48,346 bases of DNA from Pirellulales bacterium. Lineage in GTDB: Bacteria > Planctomycetota > Planctomycetia > Pirellulales > S012-138. Positions within the stretch are counted from its first letter, which is position 1; every line of letters begins with the position of its first letter. Both the position numbers and the translations under genes were made by a program. The stretch spans positions 1-48,346 of the forward strand of contig JALCBR010000028.1 in the NCBI GenBank assembly GCA_028066245.1, written 5' to 3'. Positions 9,471 to 17,718 of this stretch are shown in pieces. The notes under the pieces were generated by a model, which worked only from the letters and a program-made list of their open reading frames with translations, did no database searches and was not told the origin of the DNA.

Positions 9471-9717
9471 ATGCTCTCAGGCGTACGGGCGAAATTGACA
9501 TTGGTCAAATTTGGAGGGTATTTCTGGTCGCCCTGCGCGCTGCCGAGCGCCATAAGAGGTTGACGGTTAACAGGCTACTGAACGTACCGTCAAGGTTGTC
9601 GGTGAAGTTTGCGGTCCCGTTGCTGGTCCATTGCACGGGCGTGAAGCGTTTGCGCCACCCCCCTGGAGGATGGAAAAATTTGACCAATGTCAATTTCGCC
9701 CGTACGCCTGAGAGCAT
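9471..9717. repeat. 42-bp perfect inverted repeats around 163 bp (MITE-like)
   Basis: Bases 9471-9512 and 9676-9717 are exact reverse complements over 42 bases (outer end ATGCTCTCAGGCGTACGGGC, inner end TTGGTCAAATTT). The 163 bases between contain a smaller inverted repeat (GACGGT/ACCGTC). The layout, long terminal inverted repeats around a short non-coding core, resembles a miniature inverted-repeat element or the remnant of a transposon. No target-site duplication directly flanks the ends. A 70-codon minus-strand frame starts exactly at the right end, but I see no reason to call it a gene. Confidence 0.85.
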
Positions 9718-9775
9718 GGCACGGGGAACGTTGCAACAATTCCATCACGCATCCGCGAAGGGGATGGAACTGCTG

Positions 9776-9880
9776 ATGACCAGAACGCAAATCGAGAACG
9801 TGTTCTCGAACGCTCTGTTGATTTTGGTTATGCTGGCAGTCGGGTGTCGTCCAACACGTCAGCGATATTCAATTGGCTAA
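9776..9880 (+). CDS. Possible very small lipoprotein
   Basis: A 34-residue frame reads as a basic/polar start, a hydrophobic stretch and a lipobox-like LAVGC, followed by only about ten residues. It could be a genuine small lipoprotein or the remnant of a longer one cut by the rearrangement next to it. The start at 9776 is one of two nearby ATGs and has only a weak purine-rich sequence upstream. Low confidence. Confidence 0.3.
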   Translation: MTRTQIENVFSNALLILVMLAVGCRPTRQRYSIG

Positions 9881-9940
9881 CGCTGGCAGCGGAACGTCAA
9901 CAAACGCTTTCACAGCGCATGATCTCGTCAAGAACAAGCC

Positions 9941-10225
9941 ATGAACGACCTATCGCAGAAGTCTCATCGGGCCCGGTCAACGAGCTTGCTTGAACATGCT
10001 ATGGCGGCAGCTTCGTGCTGCTATATCCTCTTCGTCACCCTGCTCTTACCGGTGTTGGAACGAGCGCTCGTTGATCGCTGGTGGCCTTACATCGTCAGTT
10101 CGCTGGTCGCCGTGGTTGGCGTAGGATTGATCGTCGTCCGGAAACGCGCGTTGCTCTGCGTGATGATTCCGTTTTGGTTGTGGACGGCATATGTGATTTG
10201 GCGCATGTACCAACTGCATCGATAG
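9941..10225 (+). CDS. Small membrane protein, unknown function
   Basis: The 94-residue product has about three hydrophobic segments (residues ~20-40, 48-66 and 70-90) rich in Leu, Val, Trp and Tyr and separated by short basic loops (VVRKRALL). This is typical of a small integral membrane protein. No family is recognised. No strong ribosome site precedes the ATG. The membrane-like pattern is maintained through the whole frame, which favours real coding. Confidence 0.6.
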   Translation: MNDLSQKSHRARSTSLLEHAMAAASCCYILFVTLLLPVLERALVDRWWPYIVSSLVAVVGVGLIVVRKRALLCVMIPFWLWTAYVIWRMYQLHR

Positions 10226-10410
10226 CTGATACGCGGCACCGACAGACCAGCGAGATTTTCTGCTGGGATCCGAATACGAGGATCGAACGTCGGTCAGAAA
10301 CGTCCGAACCAACGCGAAGGGCTGGTGATTTCTCACCCGCCCTCGTTGCGTCTGTTCGCTGGCTCGTTTCAATCGTCTGAGCCACAATGATGCTGAACGT
10401 TCTCAGCTCA

Positions 10411-11676
10411 TCACTTGCGGATATACAGCCACACGCCGGCTGCACGCTTGCTTTGCCCTTGGAATTTCATCAATTCCTGCGAGACAGCACGCTGTTTATC
10501 TGTGAGTTCCTTGTACTCCTTGTTGGCTCTCATCTCAGCGATGACTGCCCGGCGAGCTTCCGCGGTTTGGGCTTTGCTGAGCTGATCATCCATCGCCTTG
10601 GAGAACTGTTGAATCTTCTCCGTCACTTCTGTTTGCTGTTTCTGCAATTCTTTGACACGTTGTTGCTGCTCTTCGGTAAGTGATTGGCGTTGGGAATTCC
10701 AATTGGCGTAGCCACCCACCAACAGATCCAGGTCGCCATCGCCATCATAGTCCGCGGCTTCGACATAGCATCCGGTTGAGGGAGCTTTTGCGGCTTGAGG
10801 GTCGGTTGTTTCGCGAGCGAGCAGTGGCTCAGCCGGAGCAAACTCTGGCTTACCGAGCTGACCGGTGTTGCGATACAGATACACGCCACCCCGACTCATA
10901 CCGCCTGTCACAATATCTGTAAGGCCATCGCCATCCCAGTCAACTAACCGTGGGGCGCTCATTCCGCCAGCGACGGCAAACGGCTTATCGCCAAGCATGA
11001 CTTGAATGTTTTCGACATCAAAGACGGGCTTGGCGTTTGTGCCGTTGTTCATACGGAGGTACAGCAGTCCTTTCCTGTAATCACCCAGCAGCAGGTCATA
11101 ATCGCCGTCATCGTCCCAATCGAAGGCGGCAGCGGAGATGCAATGCTGTCCGCCCGATCCTTGCCAGCTTTTGTCGTTGTAGTCCCAAAACTGCGACAGC
11201 AACATGCGGTTGCCTTCGCCGTCAAGAATGTGCGTCGGCTCGCCAAACCCAGCTTCACTGCCATAGGAGATGTGCGGAGATCCGTCGAATGTGCCGGTAA
11301 CGATGTCAGTAAAACCGTCCGCATTGAAGTCCACAAACTGTGGAGTCATGCCAATGCATCACCAGTTACTGAACTTGATATCCTTGCCTTCTGCGGTTTG
11401 CATATTCGCAACCGCTTCCCATTCGGCCTTTCCGTTGACGGAAGCTCGCTCGGCGAACTGCAGGCGGCCCCACAGATCACCGATAACGAGTTCCCTTTTT
11501 CCATCACCGTTGAGGTCCTGCAATACCGGCGATGGGTACGAAACATAGGCAAAGGTTTTCGTGCCAGCGGTGATTTCTACCGGCTGTTCAAACTGCGCGT
11601 CATCCGCGCGGACGTCAACTGCGATCGTCGCCGTGATCGCCAAGGCCACAATCAGACAGACAAATCGGTTCGTCAT
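10411..11676 (-). CDS. VCBS/FG-GAP repeat protein with an in-frame UGA codon
   Basis: One frame of 421 sense codons is broken only by a UGA at 11359-11361, between Trp105 and the Cys-Ile-Gly-Met that follows. Both sides belong to one protein: a signal peptide (residues 1-24, cut near VRA) with GAAAGGAG-like ribosome site before the ATG, then repeated Ca-binding FG-GAP/VCBS motifs on both sides of the UGA (DLNGDGKRELVIGD; DFNADGFTDIVTGTFDG; DWDDDGDYDLLLGD; DWDGDGLTDIVTGG; DYDGDGDLDLLVGG), and a C-terminal charged coiled coil (~315-400). The protein is probably exported and propeller-like. The UGA may be a nonsense mutation, a sequence error or a selenocysteine codon. The alternative, two separate genes, is unlikely because the second would lack a ribosome site and signal peptide. 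Confidence 0.8.
11330..11361 (-). promoter_or_regulatory. In-frame UGA plus short downstream hairpin (SECIS-like position)
   Basis: On the minus strand the UGA is followed after 14 bases by a 6-bp perfect stem (TCCACA / TGTGGA) with an ATT loop at bases 21-23 after the UGA. A bacterial SECIS hairpin sits at about this distance. The loop, however, lacks the G expected near its start in known bacterial SECIS elements and is short, so this is only a candidate. Confidence 0.25.
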
Positions 11677-11981
11677 TGTGACTGATCTCCTTTGATGTTT
11701 GTGAAGTCAGTTTTTTGGGGATTGCGGTAAACTAGCGATGATGAAGGGCGACGTTGTCGCTGGCACAGCGTAGAGACTGGTGGACCGCCGATTCACCCCT
11801 AGAGGATAGATCTGGGCTCAAATTGCCCGCCACTTTCCAGATTCATCCATTTTGATTTTTGACCACAGTGTACGTGATCTGATCCGCTGCAGGAAGAAAA
11901 ACTACGTGATCGGGCGAGTCGTGGTTCTGGAACGTAAAATGCTAGTTAGGTCCTGCTGATCTGACTGTCTGATTACGCCTG
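11677..11981. other. Intergenic region, nothing recognised
   Basis: About 305 bases lie between two minus-strand genes. AAAGGAGATC about 8 bases before the VCBS gene start is its ribosome site. No promoter, terminator or RNA gene could be assigned with confidence. Confidence 0.4.
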
Positions 11982-13652
11982 TCAATTGCCGTAGCGACTG
12001 ATGTCCGGCGTCGAGCCATCAGGCGTATCGTTGCTATCAATATCAAACCAACTTTCTTGGAATTCTACCGTTCGCCGCTCACGGATGGCGACATTGGTGG
12101 TCAATGCGATTACCGCATCAGCCAACGCAACTTCGGGATGGCAGCGTGGCTTGTTTTCCGCGTCGGGGTTTCGAATGCACCAAGCCCAGTGTTCGATCTC
12201 TTCCGTATAGCCGCGGCTGACCGGGCCCGTAAGGGCTGCTTGTGCGACCGCCGCCGCCGGCGAGATGCTGTCCGTCGTTTGCAGAACCGGCTTGCCATCC
12301 GTCTTTTCCACACGGACGCGCGTGTTCACGGAACGATGTGGATAAATCAACGTCTCTTGTTCACGATCCAGGATCAGCGTTCCCTTATCCCCCATGACAA
12401 CTTCGCCATAGCCGCCAAACTGATTACCGTTGATTGAGGAATAGCTGACCACGGTCTTATCTTGCCGGTGCAGCGGGTCAGCTGGATCATAATTTGCGTT
12501 GCCGTACTCATACATGCAGTGGACATGGTCCTCGCAATCGCGGTTGGGCTCAAACAGACTGCGGTGACCTGAGGCACTGACGTTCAACGGGCGTGCTTTG
12601 CCAGCGTCTTCTTCCCGCATCGCGGTCATAAAGATTCCGGCAGCATCCAGTTGATGGCTGCCGAGTTCGGCCATCAAACCACCGCCTGTCCGGTTCCATA
12701 ACCGCCAACGAATGAGTTCTTCCATGCCGCTGAGCTGGTATTCCGGTCCGTCTTCAAAGCCACCGATCTTAATTGTGCGGTCAGCATATCCATAGTCTGC
12801 AGGGGTAATGTTCTTGTCTTCGGCAAGCATCAGTCGCTGAATTTCTGCCGGAGAGAGTTTCCTCTTGCTCTGTCTTTCTTTCAACTTGGCGACCTCTTCG
12901 CCCAGGTCAGATGGGAGCGGAGGGCTCCAACTATCGCGGCCTGGCAGGTTGCCGCGATGCCACTGCGCGCGGATGTGATGAATCTTGCCGAGCAATCCGC
13001 CGCGGATCAGGTTGACCGCATTGTCATACAACACGCTGTAGTGCCGCTGGTGTCCGGTGGCGAGGAGCAAGCCTGTTTGGGCGGCAACGCGGGCCATCTC
13101 CTTACACTCGGCCACACTATGCCCCATGAGTTTTTCTGTGAGTACGTGCTTGCCGGCTTTCATGGCCGCCACCGCAGCTTCTGCGTGCAGATGCAACGGA
13201 AGCGCGATGATCACGGCCTCAACATTGGGGTCATTAATCAGTTCCTGATAGTCACCGGCGTAAACCTTGACGTGCTTCTCCGCTTCTTCCTGCGTCTTCC
13301 AATCGTATTTGGCCATCAAGCCAGGGCGCGCGGCGTTGGCGCCTGGGCTGGAGTGGTCTCCGTGGAAAGTGCGGTGCCGGTTGGAAGGGCGAATATCAGC
13401 GATAGCCACTACGTTGACGAAATTGGGATTGTGCGCGCCGATCAGCACGTTTCCTTCATCGCCAGAACCAATGACGCCAACGCGGACAGGCTCGCTGACG
13501 GTTGGTTCATAGCCGAAATAGTAGGCGCCCAGCCCTGCTCCCGCCGTGACCGCGGTTGCCATGGATCCAATCAAGAAATCTCGCCGTGTCATGCCCAGCA
13601 CGGAGTGGAAATTATCTTTCCCCAGGGCGCGTTGTTCCGGCGTGAGGTTCAT
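11982..13652 (-). CDS. Gfo/Idh/MocA family dehydrogenase with Tat signal
   Basis: This 556-residue protein carries a twin-arginine export signal near the N-terminus (TRRDFLIG at residues 22-29, followed by a hydrophobic stretch). It continues with a Rossmann NAD(P)-binding motif (VGVIGSGDEG, ~58-67), the EK dipeptide of the family at 173-174 (LTEKLMGHS), and the second-domain motif GGGLMAELGSHQLDAAG, whose Asp/His are catalytic in relatives. The family oxidises or reduces sugars, inositols and related compounds; Tat export implies a folded, cofactor-loaded periplasmic enzyme, a pattern expanded in planctomycetes. It has an extra central insert (~245-310). It follows the DoxX-like gene by 56 bases on the same strand, so the two probably form an operon. 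Confidence 0.94.
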   Translation of the reverse strand: MNLTPEQRALGKDNFHSVLGMTRRDFLIGSMATAVTAGAGLGAYYFGYEPTVSEPVRVGVIGSGDEGNVLIGAHNPNFVNVVAIADIRPSNRHRTFHGDHSSPGANAARPGLMAKYDWKTQEEAEKHVKVYAGDYQELINDPNVEAVIIALPLHLHAEAAVAAMKAGKHVLTEKLMGHSVAECKEMARVAAQTGLLLATGHQRHYSVLYDNAVNLIRGGLLGKIHHIRAQWHRGNLPGRDSWSPPLPSDLGEEVAKLKERQSKRKLSPAEIQRLMLAEDKNITPADYGYADRTIKIGGFEDGPEYQLSGMEELIRWRLWNRTGGGLMAELGSHQLDAAGIFMTAMREEDAGKARPLNVSASGHRSLFEPNRDCEDHVHCMYEYGNANYDPADPLHRQDKTVVSYSSINGNQFGGYGEVVMGDKGTLILDREQETLIYPHRSVNTRVRVEKTDGKPVLQTTDSISPAAAVAQAALTGPVSRGYTEEIEHWAWCIRNPDAENKPRCHPEVALADAVIALTTNVAIRERRTVEFQESWFDIDSNDTPDGSTPDISRYGN

Positions 13653-13708
13653 GGAGCGATCCTATGGACGATTGTTCTTTGCGAAGTGTGCGCTAATACC
13701 CGGAGGTG

Positions 13709-14686
13709 TTATCTCTCAGATGATTTCTTGGAGCCAAACAACGGGCCGGTAACCAACGTATGCACGAAGTAGTCCAATCCCCCCCAACGTCCAACTCGTG
13801 TTGTCGCCAGAAAGAACAGGGCCAGCATTTCGATAAACTCTTTGTTGACGAGAAAGGCGTGCCCTGCGGAAGGGTGCGGCTGCGGAAAGATCCACGGCAA
13901 AGCTGGCTGAGCGAGCACAATAGACGCCAGAAATAAGCCGCCACAAAGCGAAGCGAGCCGTGTGAACAACCCCAGGATCAAGCATCCGCCAACCGCAAGC
14001 AGGCCATAGGTGGTGAGGGAGTTGATCCAGTCAAGTTCCGTCCGTGGGGCGGAGAACCCGCCTTGCGACTTCACTTGCTCCGGCGTGGCGCCGGCCATCA
14101 CTTGGTAGCGAATCTTATCGTCCATTTGGTCGATGGCAACGAGCCACGCCGCGGATCGGGCCCTCAATTCATCGCGATGTTTGGCGTGTTGTTCGGCCCA
14201 ATCGGGAATGCCTTGAATCGTGGTGTCCTGAGAATCTGCGCGCCACTTGTTGATCTCCAGAACGTATTTCTCCACCTCCTGAAGACCGACCTCTTCCGCC
14301 AGGTAGGCTTCCAGTTCGCCAACTTTGTTGTCGATCAACTGTTGAGCGAACGACCGTTGTTGATCTTCAAATCCGTAATGCGCACCGACATCTGCGGCAA
14401 ACGCTTCCCAGGATTTCCGCATCGCGGCGATGTTCAATCGCTTGACGCCGTACAGATCTGGAACGGCCCCTTGAAACTGCCACGCGAAGGGACCCTTAGC
14501 CTGACTGAGAAATGATTCTGCCGAGTAGTTGTCGTGTGAGTACTTCCAGTAGCCTTCATAGAAAAAATGCCAACCCACGGCGATGCGGAGCACAACCAAA
14601 AGCATCAAAGAACACGCTCCAAGGCGTTGATATGATGACAAGGTTTGTTCCTGAAATTGGGCAGCAGGATGGGAAGCGGAGGACAA
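13709..14686 (-). CDS. DoxX-like membrane protein with large extracytoplasmic insert
   Basis: The 325-residue protein has a first membrane segment (~25-45, LMLLVVLRIAVGWHFFYEGYWK, including the GWHFFYEG pattern typical of DoxX-type proteins). A long hydrophilic, helix-rich insert of about 170 residues follows, then three more membrane segments (~230-300; YGLLAVGGCLILGLFTRLA). DoxX-family proteins are small four-helix quinone-associated or redox partner proteins; the large insert makes this a planctomycete-style variant. The full-length frame begins with TTG at 14686 without a ribosome site. A second TTG at 14641 has AGGA 7-8 bases upstream and may be the true start. It lies directly upstream of the Gfo/Idh gene, suggesting a membrane partner for that exported dehydrogenase. 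Confidence 0.8.
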   Translation of the reverse strand: MSSASHPAAQFQEQTLSSYQRLGACSLMLLVVLRIAVGWHFFYEGYWKYSHDNYSAESFLSQAKGPFAWQFQGAVPDLYGVKRLNIAAMRKSWEAFAADVGAHYGFEDQQRSFAQQLIDNKVGELEAYLAEEVGLQEVEKYVLEINKWRADSQDTTIQGIPDWAEQHAKHRDELRARSAAWLVAIDQMDDKIRYQVMAGATPEQVKSQGGFSAPRTELDWINSLTTYGLLAVGGCLILGLFTRLASLCGGLFLASIVLAQPALPWIFPQPHPSAGHAFLVNKEFIEMLALFFLATTRVGRWGGLDYFVHTLVTGPLFGSKKSSER

Positions 14687-14873
14687 CCGAGCGGTGCGCT
14701 ACCGAAACAATTGCGCGCGTGGGCCAACTCGTCTCGCCCGTGCAGATGGAGATGGATTGGCTCCTGGTGGGATGTTTAATTTTAGTTGGAACTGTGCCTG
14801 GAAACCACTGTTTGCGGGGACATGCTTGATGGAAGAATTCCCGCGATCCACCTCGATTGAACAACTCTAAGAA

Positions 14874-15398
14874 TTAGTCGGATGGCTCCGCGGCTTGCCG
14901 AGGATTTTCGACCGTGTAGTACACGACCTCGACCCCCGCGTGGTGGTCCATCTTGCGAAACTGCATGCCGAGTTTCTTCATGATGTGGATCGACGGTTGA
15001 TTCTGCGGATAGGCGATGGCAATCAGCCGAGGCAGATTCAACGTGGCGAATGCGTGGTTCTGAACGCATCGAGCTGCTTCGGTCGCCAGTCCGCGTCCCC
15101 AGCATCTCCTGGCCAGCCGCCAGCCGGTTTCCACCTCATCATCCCGGTAGTCGATCAAGCCGCACACGCCGATGACCTCTCCTGAATCACGCATTTCCAC
15201 GGCCCACATGCAGTAGCCGCGCCGGTCCTGTGAGTCCATATGCCGGGCGAGACTCTGCTTTGTTTCCTCAAACGTGAGTGGAATGCCGGTGCCGATATAC
15301 CGCATCACATCTGGATCGGCGTTAATTTCTGCCAGAGCTTCCAGGTCATCATTGTGCCAAGGCCTGATCAGCAGCCGATTTGTCTTCAGAGGGACCAT
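14874..15398 (-). CDS. GNAT N-acetyltransferase, RimJ/RimL type
   Basis: The 174-residue protein begins with the family pattern (TNRLLIRPWHNDDLEALAEI) and has the acetyl-CoA-binding region of GNAT enzymes (RRCWGRGLATEA, residues ~95-107). It ends with the NQPSIHIMKKLGM motif common to RimJ/RimL/ribosomal-protein-like acetyltransferases. The substrate is unknown: it could acetylate a protein N-terminus or a small amine. The gene stands alone, divergent from ftsY. Confidence 0.92.
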   Translation of the reverse strand: MVPLKTNRLLIRPWHNDDLEALAEINADPDVMRYIGTGIPLTFEETKQSLARHMDSQDRRGYCMWAVEMRDSGEVIGVCGLIDYRDDEVETGWRLARRCWGRGLATEAARCVQNHAFATLNLPRLIAIAYPQNQPSIHIMKKLGMQFRKMDHHAGVEVVYYTVENPRQAAEPSD

Positions 15399-15582
15399 CT
15401 GATTTCACGCCGAGCCGAAGATTTCTATTCTGCACGCATTTAAGAAACGCGCCGTTTGCGGATAATAGAGAGCAATCTTGATAGGTCCACGCACGGGCGC
15501 ACGGCAGGAATTCCTGTTGCCCGCCAGTGCGACGCCGTCAACTTCGCCGCAAACACATCTATTGCCTCGGTCATTATCCGCT

Positions 15583-16536
15583 ATGGGCCTCTTCGACAAG
15601 TTCAAAAAAGGCGTCGCCAAGGTCGCCAATGTTGTTCAGCAGGGTACCAAAAAGACCCGTGATGCGCTGAAGACGGATATCCGTGACCTGTTTTCTCGGA
15701 AGGAAGGAAAGCTGCTCGACGAGGATTTCCTCGAGCAGATGATGGAACTGCTTGTCCGCACGGATATGGGATACGCTGCAGCCGACGAAATCGTTGGTGA
15801 GATTCGCAAGAAATTCCAAGCCCGGAAGGTCACGCGAGACGGCGTCATCGACGTGATCAAAGAGAAACTGAACGAACTCCTGCAACAAGACAAGGCGCCG
15901 ATCAATTATGCTGAAAGTGGTCCTACCGTGATCATGGTTGTGGGCGTCAACGGCAGCGGAAAGACTACGACCATCGCCAAGCTGACCCATCATTTCAATG
16001 CTGAAGGGAAGTCTGTGGTGTTGGGCGCCGGGGATACATTCCGCGCCGCAGCGGTTGAACAACTCACAATTTGGGCGGACCGCATTGGCGCGGAGATTGT
16101 CGTCGGCGAACAAGGATCGGATCCCGCGAGTGTAGCGTTTCGCGCGGTCGAGAAAGCCCTGGAGTCGAATGCCGATATCTGCATCGTTGATACGGCCGGT
16201 CGGTTGCAGACACAACAAAACTTGATGCAGGAACTCACGCGGATTCATCGCGTCATCAGCAAACAAGTGCCTCCGCATGAAGTGCTATTGGTGTTGGATG
16301 CAACCACAGGCCAGCCGGGCATTGCTCAGGCCAAGGGCTTCACGGATGCCGTTGAGTGCACGGGGATCGTGCTGGCCAAATTTGATGGCACCGCCAAGGG
16401 CGGAGTTGTCGTACCGATTCGGCAACAAGTCGGCATTCCAGTCAAGTTTGTCGGCCTGGGCGAAACCCCTGCCGACTTGGCGCCGTTTGACTCGCTGAGC
16501 TTTACGCAAGCGCTGTTTGAGGACGACGAGGAATAG
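15583..16536 (+). CDS. ftsY: Signal recognition particle receptor FtsY
   Basis: This SRP-receptor GTPase brings ribosome-nascent chain complexes to SecYEG. The 317-residue product has a short basic N-terminus (MGLFDKFKKG), the helical N domain, and the G domain with P-loop GVNGSGKTTTIAKL (~121-134), DTFRAAAVEQL, DTAGRLQT, the TKFDG-equivalent AKFDGTAKGG, and the C-terminal GLGETPADLAPF typical of FtsY. The acidic A domain of E. coli FtsY is absent, as in many bacteria. The start at 15583 was chosen because the frame upstream of it is not FtsY-like. Apparently monocistronic. Confidence 0.97.
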   Translation: MGLFDKFKKGVAKVANVVQQGTKKTRDALKTDIRDLFSRKEGKLLDEDFLEQMMELLVRTDMGYAAADEIVGEIRKKFQARKVTRDGVIDVIKEKLNELLQQDKAPINYAESGPTVIMVVGVNGSGKTTTIAKLTHHFNAEGKSVVLGAGDTFRAAAVEQLTIWADRIGAEIVVGEQGSDPASVAFRAVEKALESNADICIVDTAGRLQTQQNLMQELTRIHRVISKQVPPHEVLLVLDATTGQPGIAQAKGFTDAVECTGIVLAKFDGTAKGGVVVPIRQQVGIPVKFVGLGETPADLAPFDSLSFTQALFEDDEE

Positions 16537-16695
16537 CCGCATAGATGTCGGCAGTTGCCTCGGAAAATTCGTTGCTCTCACGAGGAAAATGTCGCATGCT
16601 ACGGTGCTGGCTGTTATTCTAAGCAACGGCGTTACCGCGCCATCGGGCACTTCAACAACACTCCGCTTTGTCTTGCTCTCCAAGGACCAGACCCC

Positions 16696-17304
16696 ATGCG
16701 ATCCCTTCTTGTTCCAAGAACATTCGTGCTCGCGGCAGTCAGTGTACTATTTTGCGGCGGTTGCTCTGAAGACTCGGCCGACCCCACAAGTTACAGCGTG
16801 AGTGATGACAACGGTGAGTTCGGCATCAGGCAAGGCATTGACAAATCCTTCCGAATGGCTATCGGCGAAGGGTTTGATGAGACGAAGGATGGAGTGCATC
16901 TGACCCTGCAATGTGACAATGCGACGGGAGCCGTCAAAGGCACCGTTAAGAACACCTGGAATGGCCCCGTGGAAAAGATCACGATTTCCTACAAGCTTTC
17001 CAACGGAGAAAAGTCTGAGCCAATGACGATCGAGAACCTGGAAGCCGGTGGTTCTCAGCCCGTGAGTCTTCCCGTCACAAACTATGAATTCAATCGCTGG
17101 ACGGTCAACTTTGAGGTCGCCGGTGCGACCGGAACAGCGCCAATCGACGGTGGCACGGCGGATGGTGATTCATCCAATGACGCGTCTGGCGATGGTGGCG
17201 CCGACGGTGATGACAAGGCGGGCGACGACAACAAGTCTGGTGACGGTGATGCAAAGGGAGGGGACGCCGGCGATGCCCAAGGTGGCGGTGGCGACGGACA
17301 ATAG
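16696..17304 (+). CDS. Lipoprotein with Asp/Gly-rich C-terminal tail
   Basis: The 202-residue product has a hydrophobic leader ending in CGGCSED, read as a lipoprotein signal with cleavage before the last Cys (~20). A domain of ~120 residues rich in beta-prone sequence follows (VKGTVKNTWNGPVEKITISY), which resembles extracytoplasmic beta-sandwich domains but matches no family I can name. The last ~50 residues are a low-complexity Asp/Gly/Ser/Lys tail (GDGGADGDD and similar) that may bind cations or act as a spacer. The ATG at 16696 is preferred to a start 141 bases upstream because it places the leader at the N-terminus. Confidence 0.75.
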   Translation: MRSLLVPRTFVLAAVSVLFCGGCSEDSADPTSYSVSDDNGEFGIRQGIDKSFRMAIGEGFDETKDGVHLTLQCDNATGAVKGTVKNTWNGPVEKITISYKLSNGEKSEPMTIENLEAGGSQPVSLPVTNYEFNRWTVNFEVAGATGTAPIDGGTADGDSSNDASGDGGADGDDKAGDDNKSGDGDAKGGDAGDAQGGGGDGQ

Positions 17305-17718
17305 CAGCACGGAGAACTCAGCCGCACTGGGCGGAGTTTGGGCTGAACTGCTGTGATCGGTCGGCCATTCTCATCTGTCGGTCACGACAAATCACCATAG
17401 AGTTCGACGTCGCTGTTGTGTCTCGCTGTTTCAGCGTCATCCGTGGTTTGGGCGCGCTAAAGGCCTAGGTCTTGGCTCGATCTCTTGACTCTTGCCTTGA
17501 CTGCCAATATCGAGCTTGGGTCGCCGAATAACCAAGGTAGGTGGCTCGGCCGCGAACGTGGCGGTCCCCACAGGCGAGATTTCGCCCACAAGCTACGATA
17601 AGATCGTTGCGCGACACTGCGCAGGCATCTTCGTCGTTTGCGATGCCCGGGCCCCAAGCAGACACTCAAACGTGTTTCGCCAGTGTGGTCGCGAACATTC
17701 GCCCTGACGGTCATTCTT
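17305..17718. other. Intergenic region before the Mla-like transporter
   Basis: Some 410 bases with no gene I can support. The frame of the transporter gene is open back to 17638 but that part has no family similarity. No terminator with a T-run was found after the lipoprotein gene. Confidence 0.4.

Noticed and set aside
9505-9717. 70-codon minus-strand frame starting at the inverted-repeat end
   Set aside because: Its start and stop are formed by the repeat arms and no ribosome site is present. Some Asn/Thr-rich residues look protein-like but not enough to call a gene.
10411-11349. Separate gene starting at the ATG after the in-frame UGA
   Set aside because: It would lack a ribosome site and signal peptide, and its frame and repeat pattern continue from the upstream part.
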